From positions 1-62,751 of the forward strand of contig JAANBB010000228.1 in the NCBI GenBank assembly GCA_014621425.1: a DNA stretch of 62,751 nt, given 5' to 3'. Position numbers and translations under genes: made by a program. The notes beneath the pieces were generated by a model. That model did no database searches and had not been told where the DNA came from. It was given only the letters and a program-made list of their open reading frames with translations. Shown here one piece after another: positions 44,835 through 56,676 of the stretch (the first letter of the stretch is position 1; each line of letters begins with the position of its first letter). This stretch comes from Cylindrodendrum hubeiense. Taxonomy: Eukaryota; Ascomycota; Sordariomycetes; Hypocreales; Nectriaceae.

Positions 44835-46598
44835 ATGTCGTCGGCTGAGCTGCGCCAGGAGGACGATTGGATGGATTCCGATGTCGAAAGCGAGGGTGCC
44901 AACCTCATACAAGCCGAATCGACTGAGAATTCGCCTTTACTGCCAAATGACCTGCCCGCAGATATTCTTCCGCCCAAGTCGTTCCGTCGTCGCGTCTTGA
45001 TCATGTGCATCCTCTTTCTCTTTATCGTCGAGGTCAGCCAGTTTATTATGGAGGCGCCGCTCCAAACCATCATGGAAGACATTATTTGTCGCAATTACTA
45101 CCCAGATCACCTCCTTCGCGCGCCCCGAATACAGGATCATCGCTGCAAGAGCAACGATGTTCAGAAAACACTCGCCATGGTGAGGGGATGGTCTCTAGCC
45201 TTTGAGATGGCCACACGTGAGTTACCTAGAGTGAATTGGATGCATCGTCAAGGAACCGACAACTGACATACAAACCTGGAAGCCATGATTGCTCAATTTC
45301 CATTCGGCATCATTGCTGACAAGTATGGCCGTCGTCCTGTCTTGTTTCTCAGTGTATTTGGCTGTGCGCTTCAAATGCTTTGGGTCATTGTCGTCTGTAG
45401 GTCTAACTCTTGACACACGCTCACTCCTTTTCTTATATGAGACTCACACCCCCAACAGTGTTATTTCCAAATGTATTTTCCATCTGGGCCATGCTTCCAG
45501 GGAGTCTATTCTACCTCATCGGAGGAGGCGGAGCTATGGTTGGAGCCATGGTATGGACCATTGTTGCCGACGTCGTCCCGGTTGTCGACCGAACCTCGGT
45601 GTTCTATCAGATAATGGCCGTGGTGCTGATGATAAACGTTGTCGTTAACCCAATCTCGGCTTGGTTCATTCAATTCGATCCCTGGATCCCAATGTGGCTG
45701 AGCTTTGGCTTCGCTGTCGTGGGAACGGGTTGCTCCTTGTTTATCCCCGAGACTCTGACGCTTCGACGCAAGGCAGACGACAGGCGACGAAATTCGGTCA
45801 CTCATGAATCTGGCCATCCCGAACATACCGGAGATGGGAATAACAAGTTCAAGCACCATGTTTTGCAGCAGGCGTGGTTCACCGTCAAGAATGATATGGG
45901 CCATGTCTGGCGATTCATCTTTGCCTCAAAGAGCATCATGCTGCTCATCGTTGCGCTTTCCGCTTTTTTGCCAATTAGATTGGCCTTTTCAAACATCCTG
46001 CTCCAGTACATGACGAAAAGGTTTAACTGGGAATGGTCTACGGTTAGTACTGTCTGTTGAAAATAGATTGGTCCACCTTTACTAATGGCATCTCAAGGCA
46101 ACATATATTATTACTGCGGGCATCCTTGCGACGGTAGTCGCACTGCTCATAATCCTCCCTCTCGCGTCGGTGCTGATTACCAAACGTTACAACTACGGTC
46201 CCCTGCAAAGGGATCTCTTCCTCTCACGGATCTCGAGTTTGTTCCTGGTATCTGGAGTTTTGCTCATGACCGTCGCCGCGGCCCCGTGGCTATTTGTCAC
46301 ATCACTCGTTATCACAAGCTTGGGGAACGGCTTCAGCACATTGTGTAGGGCGTTGCTAAATGCTGTAGTGGAGCCACACACGGTTGCGACACTGAACACC
46401 ACCATTTCGCTTGTTGAGATGCTCATCGCCCTGATCAGTGGACCGGCAATGGGCTGGCTGCTGAGTGAAGGAATGGACTTGGGAGGTGCCTGGCAGGGGC
46501 TGCCGTTCTTGGTTCTGACTGCGTTGGCGATTGGGATGACGGCGGCGGTGTTTGTTTTCAAGATTCCGACGGGTGTTGCACAGTCTCATGGAAGTTAG
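44835..46598 (+). CDS. Major facilitator superfamily transporter
   Basis: Four exons, 44835-45216, 45283-45396, 45459-46042 and 46098-46598, give 526 residues. The acidic N-terminus (about 1-50) precedes a first membrane segment (VLIMCILFLFIVEVSQF). The family's loop motif is seen as GIIADKYGRRPVL between segments 2 and 3. A long lumenal/extracellular insert with two Cys residues lies after segment 1, and a hydrophilic loop with His and Arg clusters separates the two halves. About twelve hydrophobic segments are visible. The subgroup resembles fungal uncharacterised MFS permeases; no substrate can be named. The upstream neighbour is 2.3 kb away and unrelated. Confidence 0.88.
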
Positions 46599-47205
46599 CC
46601 TGATGCTGTATGGATGGTGGGTGGCAAATCATGCCTATCATTGACTCACCTAACAAATCTGGGGCCAAGGTATTCTTTCAGAATCCTGGAGGAATTCTCA
46701 TTTGTCTTAAGACTTATAAATGTATATTAATTGAATAGAAAGAGGTAAATATTTACGATTGTGTTATTCGACGACGTCTCTCAAACTATCCTTCCCAATC
46801 TCACGGTGAGACATAGAGCGCGTTATCTACTACACTGCTTCGATCCATCAGATAGGAAACTGTTTGAACTAATTTAATTTAACAAGAATGACAAAGAGCT
46901 CAATAAATCCTACATCTACGATGTAGAAATGTCAATGGTATTCTCCGTTTCGTTGGCTCCCTTGGTTGATTCCTCAGGTTCAAAGGACTAGGCAGCTGGT
47001 GCTATCGCCTTATCGATAAGATACGATCCACCCTCCCACCCCGCTGCCGCCTCCACCGCAGCTCCAACATCCATTCACCATCGCCTCAGCCTCGAAACAC
47101 TCCCCAGATCGCAACTTCTTGTCCTCGATAACGTCTGCCTCACCCCCAAGCGCTCTACTCGGACATACAATCAATTTCTAGAGCTACACGACGCGAACCA
47201 CTACA
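46599..47205. other. Tandem intergenic region, 607 bp
   Basis: An AT-rich patch at about 46,680-46,770 is followed by the CSN2 promoter, which contains a TTATCGATAA palindrome near 47,011 with an overlapping GATAAG. No gene is seen. Confidence 0.5.
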
Positions 47206-48787
47206 ATGTCGGACGACGAGGATTTCATGCAGGAGTCGGATGAGGAGCAGCACGTTTCCCACTGCCGTCATCAACTCATGCTCATCGCTAACCATCTCTA
47301 GGTACGACTTCGAGTACGAAGAAGACGACGACGAAGACTCCGGCGATGTCGATATCGAGAACAAGTACTACAATGCGAAACAGATGAAGCTTTCCGACCC
47401 AGAGGATGCCGTCGCCGAGTTCTTAGGCATCCCCCCGCTGGAGGATGAGAAAGGAGAATGGGGATTCAAGGGCCTGAAACAAGCCATCAAGTTGGAATAC
47501 AAGCTGGCCCAATACGACAAGGTGCGTTAGTTTCTCTTTTGCGCTGTCAACCATACTAACTGATCATCGCAGGCAGCTGAGCACTACGCTGAGCTCCTTA
47601 CCTACGTTAAGTCGGCCGTCACCCGAAACTACTCCGAGAAATCCATCAACAACATGCTCGACTACATTGAAAAAGGAGCCGATGGAGCCGACGCAATCCG
47701 ATGCATGGAGCAGTTCTACTCACTCACTCTCCAGAGCTTCCAGAGCACCAATAACGAAAGGTTATGGCTGAAGACGAACATCAAATTGGCCAAGCTCCTG
47801 CTGGATCGGAAAGAGTACGCAGCCGTATCTAAGAAGCTACGGGAGCTGCACAAGACTTGCCAGCGGGAGGACGGCTCAGACGACCCTAGCAAGGGCACAT
47901 ACTCACTCGAGATCTATGCATTGGAGATCCAGATGTTTGCTGAGACCAAGAACAACAAACAGCTAAAAGCCCTATATCAACGAGCTCTCAAGGTCAAGTC
48001 AGCGGTGCCGCATCCCAGAATCATGGGAATTATTCGAGAGTGCGGTGGCAAGATGCACATGAGCGAAGAGAACTGGAAGGAGGCGCAGAGCGACTTCTTC
48101 GAGTCGTTCCGGAACTACGACGAGGCGGGCTCACTGCAGAGGATCCAAGTTCTCAAGTATCTGCTCTTGACAACTATGTTGATGAAGTCAAACATTAACC
48201 CATTCGATTCGCAAGAAACGAAGCCGTACAAGACGGATCCCAGAATATCAGCCATGACGGAGCTCGTTGACGCATACCAACGGGATGATGTCCACACATA
48301 CGAGAAGGTCCTGGGGCGGAATCAAGACATCTTGGACGACTCCTTTATCGCAGAAAATATCGACGAGGTCACACGTAACATGCGGACCAAGGGAGTTGTC
48401 AAGCTGATTGCGCCTTATACGCGGATGAAGCTTGCGTGGATCGCCAAGCAGCTCAAGATATCCGAGCCGGAGGTGCAAGACATCCTGGGCTTCCTAATCA
48501 TCGATGGAAAGATTAGTGGGCGGATCAACCAGCAGGAGGGACTTCTCGAAATAACATCCGACGCGGACTCGGAGCGTATCCTGGCTCTCCAGGGCTTGAC
48601 CACGTCGATTTCCGAGTTGTTTGGCACCATATTCAGGGACGGTGATGGTTTCCGGAACATTGAAAACTCATCGGCAGAGGACCAAGGTGTGGACATCCAG
48701 GGCATCCCGATTGGCAAGGGGTCAGGTGGCCGTGGACCAGCACTTCGAGGCAAGAAAGGCAAGGGAATCGCACCGGGCTGGGCATGA
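47206..48787 (+). CDS. csn2: COP9 signalosome subunit 2
   Basis: Exons 47206-47249, 47302-47521 and 47573-48787 give 492 residues, the normal CSN2 size. The acidic start MSDDEDFMQESDEEQYDFEY and the block DVDIENKYYNAKQMK are diagnostic. Helical TPR-like repeats follow, then a PCI domain at about residues 300-440 (RTKGVVKLIAPYTRMKLAWIA...QEGLLEI), and a Gly/Lys-rich tail. CSN2 is a scaffold of the cullin deneddylase complex and contacts cullin/NEDD8 substrates. Correct reading needs intron 1 to use a GC donor (CA|GCACGT, 47250) and TAG acceptor at 47301; the only nearby GT donor shifts the frame. Intron 2 is canonical with an ACTAAC branch site. Confidence 0.94.
47250..47301 (+). other. GC-AG intron 1 of CSN2
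   Basis: A 52-bp intron begins GCACGT and ends TCTCTAG with a GCTAACC branch site. Using GC restores Gln-Tyr-Asp at the junction expected from the family. The GTTTCC three bases downstream gives the wrong phase. A GT-to-GC sequencing error is the alternative. Confidence 0.75.
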
Positions 48788-49642
48788 GGGGATACCCGTA
48801 GACCCCCAACGACACTCATGATCAATTAGATACCACGACTGCGTATGAAATCATTGAAACTCAGTTCTCAGTTTCTGTTGATACGCCACCAAATTTGGGC
48901 CCGAGTCGAGAAGCGCGAGCTGCTTGCGTGTTTGTCCGTGATAGGATCAAGGACGGGATCTGATATGGCACGACGCTATGTCACTGCGTGTTTGTACTGA
49001 GCTATCGTAGGATGGCCGCATATATCGAGCGTTAGTAGAACGGAAGACAGCATTCCCGGTGGGCTGAAGCTGGAGCTCAGCAAACACGAGGAAGAATGAC
49101 GTATGAGACGCCCTGAATATTGCTCCAGAATCCATACCATTGTCTGTCCACCCGCCACTTTCTATCCCGTCCCGACTTGCACCCAAGACATTTTGTGATA
49201 GGCAAGGGATGTCCAATGGCCTTGGAGTTTCGCCGCATACTTTCGATGCCTCGCCCCTGGAGCGCAGCACGGACTACAAACGCTAGCAGCATGGTAAACC
49301 TTGCAGGACTGTGAAACTGGAAGGGTGTTTAGCTTACACCCAAGCCACGGAATGCGGGCTGCCTGGTTGCACGGAATACATGAGAGGCCCATTGCGTGAC
49401 CGAGCGGATCGAGGGCGGCAGCGGGAGCCAGGACGGGACGATCCTAAAGCCGGATGAATGCGGAGACTAGCGGACAATGCGAACGCGTTTGCAATTTTCA
49501 GAGATTTGGCTTATGATATATGAATGGGGGGCCAGAGTTGAAGTGGTGGTATGGAGAGATATCATGCAGGAGCTGCTGATCAGGCCGCAACTATCGTCTG
49601 CGCCTGGATGAGCTCGATGGCATCCTTACATGAGGCACAAAC

Positions 49643-49930
49643 ATGGAAAACGAGGCTGTTGGAGTCAAGACAGTGCAGGACAAGTGGCCACAGACAGGGT
49701 ATCGAGTGGTATCACAGGCCACAGGCAACAATACGCCCGAGTACAAGCATCAGTACAACGACGGGTACAAATGGGAGTACAAGCACGAGACCTTCACCCC
49801 GACCAATGTCTGCGGAAGAGGGGTGCAGCTGAGGCGTTATCCTGTTCCACAAACACAAAGGGTCGAGGTACTAAATCTGATGACCGAGCAGGGCTGGATC
49901 CATGCCGTGAGGCTTGAGGAGGGAAGCTGA
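49643..49930 (+). CDS. Small hypothetical ORF
   Basis: 95 codons starting MENEAVGVKTVQDK. Amino-acid composition is fairly protein-like (mixed charge, Trp, Tyr) rather than low-complexity, with a repeated Tyr-Lys pattern (EYKHQY, YKWEYKHE). No family is recognised, and no splice or leader evidence supports it. Confidence 0.22.
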   Translation: MENEAVGVKTVQDKWPQTGYRVVSQATGNNTPEYKHQYNDGYKWEYKHETFTPTNVCGRGVQLRRYPVPQTQRVEVLNLMTEQGWIHAVRLEEGS

Positions 49931-50752
49931 ACGGGGGTCATGTTGGCAGGTTGATTGGGCTGGAGCATATAGCCGTCGGATGTAATCTACAGCGGTGAGA
50001 CGAGAGAGATGGAATATATTAGATTATGGGTATTGACGTGCCTTGGGATGTAACTGGGCCATCTCGCAGCGTCTGACTGTCCCCCCTGCGACGGGAGTCT
50101 CGGCGTATACGAGAATTACATATATTACCAATTAACGTTTTGCGCCCGAACAATAAGCCTGTGTGGCAAATGCTGTTCCAGAGTGATACACAAGACACAC
50201 TGACCAGGGGAGACGTGACAATTGCCCGAAATCAGAATCATCGAAACCACGCGAGTAACAGGACACAGGGGGAGCACAAGAGATGCGGCAGGCGCAAAAG
50301 AGCAGTGGTATTGATGGTACACTGGATCAAGCCGTCCCCAGACCAGGTAGTTTGCGTCACCTGGAGAGGCCGCGGATCGTTGCGGCCACGATTTACTCTA
50401 CGAACGCCGTATAATGATATATCATATATCGTCGTCAACGTTGCGGGAGCCTGTCCACGAACCGGGTGCTTGGTTCAATCCCACTCCACCACTACATGTC
50501 AATACCGGTGAATCAAGCCGCATGACTGGGATTACAAATGCAAAGGAAAAAAACCCGTCCAGTCTCGGGTTTTTGTGTCGAAAAATGTGTTGACGAGACG
50601 GCATGGTGCAGGCAGAGGAGGCGCACCATGCTTGTCCTCCCCAGTGCAGCGGTTCGACGCTCGATCGCCACACAACAACAAAAAGCACACAGTCCGCTGC
50701 CGCTTCGCTGCCGTTTTTACGAGCATGCATGAATTACCCTGTATGCTTGGAA

Positions 50753-50767
50753 CCCCCCCCCCCCCCC
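50753..50767. repeat. Homopolymer C15
   Basis: Fifteen consecutive C in intergenic DNA; the length may be uncertain from sequencing. Confidence 0.85.
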
Positions 50768-51095
50768 AGCTTTAGATGGGTTGTATCGGGTCGGGCCCGG
50801 GCGGGTATCAAGCATGCAGGCGATCTGTCTCTGTCTTGGTTGAGAAGCGGCCACTGTACGGAGCATGCAAGTTATAACTATGTCAAATGTGAGAGAACCT
50901 GACAGCGGGACCGAGAAGTAAACATTGGCCAAACGACCAATGGGAGATGCTCGGGGAACATGCAGGATGCTTCTGGTTGCAGGAGACGGCCATCAAAATG
51001 CACCATCCAAGCAGCCAACGATGCGAGATGACAGAAGACGAGGGAAGGGCAAGGAAGGGTAGAAGGAAAGGGGGCAAAGAGTGATTTGCTGGGAA

Positions 51096-51189
51096 TTAAT
51101 CGGCGAAGAGATCCAGGACATTCATCTGCTCCTCTGAGAGACGGGATGATGGCGCAGGGTATGGAGTGGATGGACGTCGTCGTCCTAGT
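51096..51189 (-). CDS. Possible terminal exon of an unrecognised gene
   Basis: On the minus strand a CCTCCACAG acceptor at 51190-51191 is followed by 31 codons ending RLSEEQMNVLDLFAD and a stop. The sequence looks like a natural protein C-terminus, but no upstream exon to the right is convincing, so this may be chance. Confidence 0.2.
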
Positions 51190-52211
51190 CTGTGGAGGTG
51201 GATGTGGATGCGGATTTATGCCGGCACTGTATTAGTGCAATCAAGATAGAATGCCGTCAATCAATTCTCCAATGCCACAGGGTACGGAACCCGGTTCTAC
51301 AAGGCGTGGTGGCGCATTCGCACAATTGAAAGGGTGTAACTCTAAGGCTGTTGGTTCCACGAGGCTTTCTTGAGAGCGGGTATCAATTGCATCGATGGAT
51401 ACTACGCGATATGGCCAGGGAGTTTCCACGAGACACGGAGCAGCGAGGAATCAAGGCTGACGAGGCCGCTAGCCCCAAGCCCCCCCCAAACATCAAACAG
51501 GCCAGACGGCGCGGGAGCTGAAGGTGCACGGAGCGGCGGACGGCCGGCGTCCCAACACGATGAGTGTTGACGCGAGCCGAGCTGGCGGACTCAAGCCCCC
51601 TCTCCCGGGAGGCCACGCGGGTCGACAAGCGGGTGGAGTTTTCGTCTCGACTGGCATCTTCGCGAGCGTTGTTCTTGAAGAAAGGGGTGGAGCGCAGGCA
51701 CCCGCAGCCGCCGCCGTCGCCGCCGCCTCCGCCTCGACCGTGTCCGGCTCGGCCGCTAACCACGTAGTGTTGAGGTAAAAAAAAATCAAAAAAATCTCTC
51801 GAGTAGCCGAGAGGGAATTTCGACGTGGTCCGTGATGACATGTACAGCACACAGTACGCCCGTCGTCGATGGAGGCTTTGGGGCCATGGCATGGGGGAGA
51901 GAGGAGACAACAGGAGAATTCCCAGGATACTGTCCCGTGGGCGTTGCTGGCACCCCCCCCCGGACGATCCGAACCGAAGGTGAGATGCTGTCATGGGAGT
52001 TAAGCGGGCTTTGCAGACGATTGTGGTTTGGCGATGATGTCGTTGGAGTGTTCTTCCCTGCTTGGCCCAGAATGACGTTTGGCGCTTGGGTCAGGGTGAG
52101 AACTACTGTAATGTGATGTGATGCAACTGGATATAGTACGTGCACCATGTAAGTGGTGAGTGTAAGGAGGTGTCCTCTGCGTGTGGTGTGTGTCCCGGTT
52201 CGTGGGTGCGG

Positions 52212-52232
52212 GTGTGTGTGTGTGCGCGTGTG
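52212..52232. repeat. GT-rich dinucleotide tract
   Basis: GTGTGTGTGTGTGCGCGTGTG, part of a longer G/T-rich segment from about 52,180. Confidence 0.8.
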
Positions 52233-52771
52233 CCATGTGCGGGTGCCACCGCGAGGACGACGCCGTTGTTCGGCGTGCGTTGGGATGAACTGCAGAGGGA
52301 GGCGGAGAGAGGATCATCCACAGAGGAAACTACCAAGCAAGCCATCCACGCGGAAAAAGAAAGCAAACAAGAAGAGACACCAATCCCCCCACCCACCGCC
52401 CCGAACTAACCCCCATGCCGGGTCGTGTACCAAGTATGTATGTGCGTGCCGTACCGCGATGGTATTCTGCAGACCGAGCCGCAGTACCATGGTTCGCTCC
52501 AAAGGAGAGCGGCCATGTACCGGTATAGTATCATGGGCTACGGAGAGCACGGCCAGCGGGGATGAACCTGGCCTGACAAGGAAAGGGCGTCGCGGAGCAG
52601 ACGTTCCCGTTTGTTTGCGCCGTCGTTTTGGGTTTGGGCTGCTCGTGTTGCTTGCCTCGTCCGTGGGCGCTGGCGTTGGGCTGCCGCTGTCCCATCCATG
52701 GCCCGTCGCCCACTGTGCCCGCCTTCCCGTCTCCCGCCTCCCGTCTCCCGCTGACGGGGCCCCGTCTCACG

Positions 52772-52798
52772 GGTCTCTGGGGTCTCTGGGGTCTCTGG
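52772..52798. repeat. GGTCTCTGG, three tandem copies
   Basis: Exact 9-bp units at 52772, 52781 and 52790. Confidence 0.85.
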
Positions 52799-53810
52799 CT
52801 TCCTGGGTCTCACCACCGACCTGGACGAGCCGACAACCATATGAACCCGCCATTTCCCAGGTGCTCCCAGGTGACTGAATTGGGATTCAAATCATCTTGT
52901 TCAAGACAACCCTTGGATACCAGCACCAAGCCGGGGCAAATATTTGCGCCTGGCTGTTCCTGTTGCCCGGCTCCCCTGCCATCGCCAGCCCTTGGCAACG
53001 TCGTTGTCCATCACTATAAACCTTCAACCTGCCCATTACACATCATCCACTTACTACGCCTTGCCACTTTCCGCTTTCGGCCCCCCTTCACCTTGGTCCT
53101 GGGTCATCGCTGCGCCGTCTCGGAGCCAGCCTTCTTTTCCCTCCTCCTTTGCTGCCTTAGGTTGAGAACTTGAGACCTCCGGCCCCTTGTCAGTGCCTGT
53201 GCCTTGTGCCTGTGCCTGTGCTTTGGCGTTGCATCCGGAAGCAAGGAAAGCGAGCAGCGAATCAGCGGCCTGCTATTCTCATCATCGTCGGCAGCAACAG
53301 CACCACCGCCGCCACCGCCTACACCACCTGCAGAACACGAGAGACAACCGCCCAGGGCTTCTTCATCCCAGTACCGAGGAGCCCTCTTCTCTCTCTCTGT
53401 CCGTGGCGACGGAGGCGTTTTCCGTGATCCATCTTTCTCCCCACGAGGACTCGTGGTTCCCGTCCACATCTCTCGTCAGAATTAAGAACCCGCCGGCGGA
53501 AGCACCCTGTTCTGGGCAGTCTCCTCCCCCACGCGGATTTAGTTGTCCGCCTACGACGACGTACGCATTAGTACGTAGTTATCATCACAAGGGCGCCCGC
53601 CGCAAGGACCACCCGAGCTTGCAGGGTCAGTTCATTCAACGTTTGCCCGTCGACCCGGCCGAGACAAGGCTCGCCGAATCCACCACAGTCAGCCAGACGA
53701 GACCCGCTGCCCCCCCAATCACCGACCAACCTGGTCTGGTCTGCCCAGGGCACCCATTTCCAACGTGGTGTCACGCACGCTTCCCGACGTTGAGGGTAAT
53801 CCATGCCCGT

Positions 53811-53867
53811 CTGCTTGGTCTGCTTGCTCCTGTTTGGTCTGCTTGCTCCTGCTTGGTCTGCTTCGTC
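53811..53867. repeat. 19-bp minisatellite, three copies
   Basis: Units CTGCTTGGTCTGCTTGCTC at 53811, 53830 and 53849 with one or two changes each. Confidence 0.85.
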
Positions 53868-54628
53868 TGCATTGCCAATCGCTCCAAGCAATCCAGGCAA
53901 TCCTTCCAGCCTTGTTGCTGATTGATCTCCAACCGTCCAATAACTCTTGCTGGCTACCCTGCCTGCCGGCGCATCGACTCTGACCAGGCCACACCAAACC
54001 CCAGTACACACCACTCTCAGCATTAGCATCACCACTATTACCAAGGGTTCTCGCGGCAGCCAGCAGTAGCACCATCACCAGCACCATCACCGGCGCCATC
54101 GCCAAACACCATCGGCAGCACCCAGACACCCAGACACCTTTAACATCTCCCCACTCTCCATCAGTCTGTTCCACTTCGTTTTCTTCCCCATTCTCAGCCC
54201 TTTCAACCCCCTAAACTCTGCGTCTCCGATTCCCTGCCTGCCAAGCCCCACCGGTCTCTAGTAAGGGACGATCAGTGTCAAGACACGACCAACGCAACGC
54301 CCGCCCACACACACAGGCAGGCTCACGCACACCACGCGCACGTCCATCCACGCCAACGGAGACAGCCGTGTTGGGGAACAGTCCTTGGCTTGCTTGGGCA
54401 TTACCAGAAGACGCAACCCCGGACCTTGACCCGACAGCCAGGGCAGGGATTTGGAAAGCCCATCGCATCGACTAAAGAATTAGTGGCACGGCAAGTCGGA
54501 CCAGTCTTGGGACTCTCCGGCCGAACCAGCCAAGGACTCAAAGGGACCCAAGGGACCCGAGGGCCAAGGGCCAAGGACAAGCCGTCAGAAACGCGCCACA
54601 GCCCAGCAGAAGCACCCCAGCAGTGCGA

Positions 54629-54670
54629 ACGCACGCACGCACACACGCACGCACGCACGCGCACACGCAC
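54629..54670. repeat. ACGC/ACAC microsatellite
   Basis: Tetranucleotide ACGC interspersed with ACAC over about 42 bp. Confidence 0.85.
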
Positions 54671-55270
54671 CTTGCGATAACGCCCCATTGTCGACGGGAA
54701 GCTCCCACACACCAGCAGACAATCCGCCAGACCCTCACACGCTCCACCCGGTGTGCTGTAGAAGCCCTGCAGACTCCCGGAAAACACACGGCGAAACACC
54801 CATACACGCCGACGGAGAGTGATCCGGGGTCATCGACAGATCCGATCAGTCCCCCCTCATCCCCATCCGCCCCCAACCACGTTGCAGGGTCCCTGTCTAT
54901 TCTCAGAGCCCAACGCTGCTGCTTTTCCTTGCTCGCCTTGCTCGCTCTGCTCGTTCCCGCTAGCCGTCGTGCCATCTCGTCATCTCATCATCTCCCACGA
55001 GGCTGCCACGACCCTGCAAAGCCAGCTACTCCGAGGCTCGATTCTATCCCGTGTCATTCCTCATCCGCCAGCCCATTAGCCATCCATTAGCCATCCTTTA
55101 GCTTGGGACCGAACTTCTCTTTCCCCCACGCGCATTACCTATTCCCGCCCGCAGTCTGTCACTGTCCATCACAGTCGCCTCATTGTCCTCCACTGTCATC
55201 CACTGTCCTCCACCATCCTCCACAGTTCCGTTCTTTCCTCTTCCTGTTCTCTCGCCCTACTTCGCCCTAC

Positions 55271-55303
55271 TCTCACACCCTCACTAACCCTCACTAACCC
55301 TCA
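55271..55303. repeat. CCCTCACTAA decamer repeat
   Basis: About three copies of a 10-bp unit in CT-rich leader-like DNA. It is superficially telomere-like but has the wrong period. Confidence 0.75.
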
Positions 55304-56046
55304 TCTCCACCAATCGCTGGCGCCATCGCCCACCAACCTGCTCGACGTACCTGGCAACTGGAGCCATCGTGTCAGCCTCGACCCAATTGCACTCTGGTAC
55401 AGCAGCCACGCACTCGGCCCTGCCAGAAATTACGCACATACGTCGATCGAATCGAAATCGACTCGTAACGCATCGTCAGCGGGAGATCGTCATTGCTCGT
55501 TGGTTCCCTCACCCTTACCTGCCTTAGACTTGGCTCCTGGCATCAAGTGGAGAGTCGTTTCGTCTCCAAGTGGACTCTTGTGGACTCTAGACACTCGACA
55601 CCAGCGTCGACGGACGTGTCAGCCAACCCCTACTCTGCAACCGCATCTGCCGTTGCACCAATAGGTCCTGCTCCCTAGCTGTGCAGGGTACCGTACCACC
55701 AGTGACCACCACCAGTGACCTCCCGATAGCTCGGCGTGCCAGGTTGCTGCTTATTCCTTCCGTCGTCGCAGGTCACAACCGCAGTTAGCTTGCCCAACCC
55801 GTTGTGCGACGCTGCATCCTTCCTGTGCTACCCTCCGTGGCCGTGCTAGCCGCGCCTCTCGGACCTTGGATCTCATTAGCCCGGCGATTAGCGCCTCTCG
55901 GCTCACTGCTCCCACAGTCTCTCCGCGCTGTGGCCGCCGCCTCGGAGACAGCCAGCCCAGATCCTCTCTTGCTCCGTCCCAAATCCGAAGCCTAGGTCGC
56001 CAGCCCGATCCCCGCCGTCAACTCCTTGCGCCCGCTGGTGGTTTAC

Positions 56047-56095
56047 CCGCTAGGATTATCCGCTAGGCCACCCACCCGCTAGGCGCTCCGCTAGG
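56047..56095. repeat. Cluster of four CCGCTAGG motifs
   Basis: Exact octamers at 56047, 56060, 56076 and 56088, spaced 12-16 bp, about 600 bp before the otubain ATG. Confidence 0.8.
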
Positions 56096-56676
56096 CCACA
56101 TCACCCGCTGTCCGCCCGCGGTGCTAAAGTCCCTAGCTCCCTCCTCCATTTCTTATCGTTCCAGGGATTCTCTAGGGCTCCTTGGCCACCGAGCGGCCAG
56201 TGTTACAGCGCCCCTCCAGCGCCCAGCGCGGCGACCATCCCACTGCTCCATCCCGCGGCTCCATCCCACTGATCCACCAGCTCTCGACAGGGCTCGGCAG
56301 GGCAAGACAGGGCTTGAACGGGGCTCGTGCCGGGGGCATTGACGGGGCCCTACATCGCTCCATCTACCTAAAACCCACGCCCCCAAGCAGCAGCGGTAGC
56401 AGCAGCACCACTGCGCCTCTCACTGCACTGCACCGCGGCACCACTGCACTGCTCGCTGCACCACTGCACCAGCAGCGCCAGCAGCGTCTCCAACTTGCAA
56501 CCTCCTAGGTTCCAGCTCGCTGGACTCACCTCGTTTGCTCACCACTCCCCTCTCTCATTCTCTCAAACCTACATCCTCCCGCTCCGTCCTCTCCTCCCTC
56601 CTCCTCTCTCGACGCACCTTCACTCTTCCCCTCTCCTACACCTCCTCCCCGCCCCGAGAGAGCGCTCCAACAAGGC

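Larger units (their letters stand above)
48788..56676. other. Gene-poor region, 7.9 kb
   Basis: No domain-bearing ORF was found. Contents include a 95-codon ORF at 49643-49930, a C15 run, a possible minus-strand terminal exon at 51096-51189, many short tandem repeats, and a strongly CT-rich plus strand from about 52,900 to 56,670. The last looks like a very long promoter/leader for the otubain gene or an unannotated transcript. An open frame at 53187-53921 (244 codons) has no recognisable family. Confidence 0.5.

Noticed and set aside
47253..47301. Canonical GT donor (GTTTCC at 47254) for CSN2 intron 1
   Set aside because: It leaves the following exon out of frame with the conserved CSN2 protein.
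50457..50500. tRNA-like B-box (GGTTCAATCCCAC)
   Set aside because: The flanking bases do not form a five-pair T stem and no A-box or acceptor stem is found upstream.
55271..55303. Telomere-like CTAACCC repeat
   Set aside because: Period is 10 bp (CCCTCACTAA), not the CCCTAA hexamer, and it lies in the interior of a CT-rich region.
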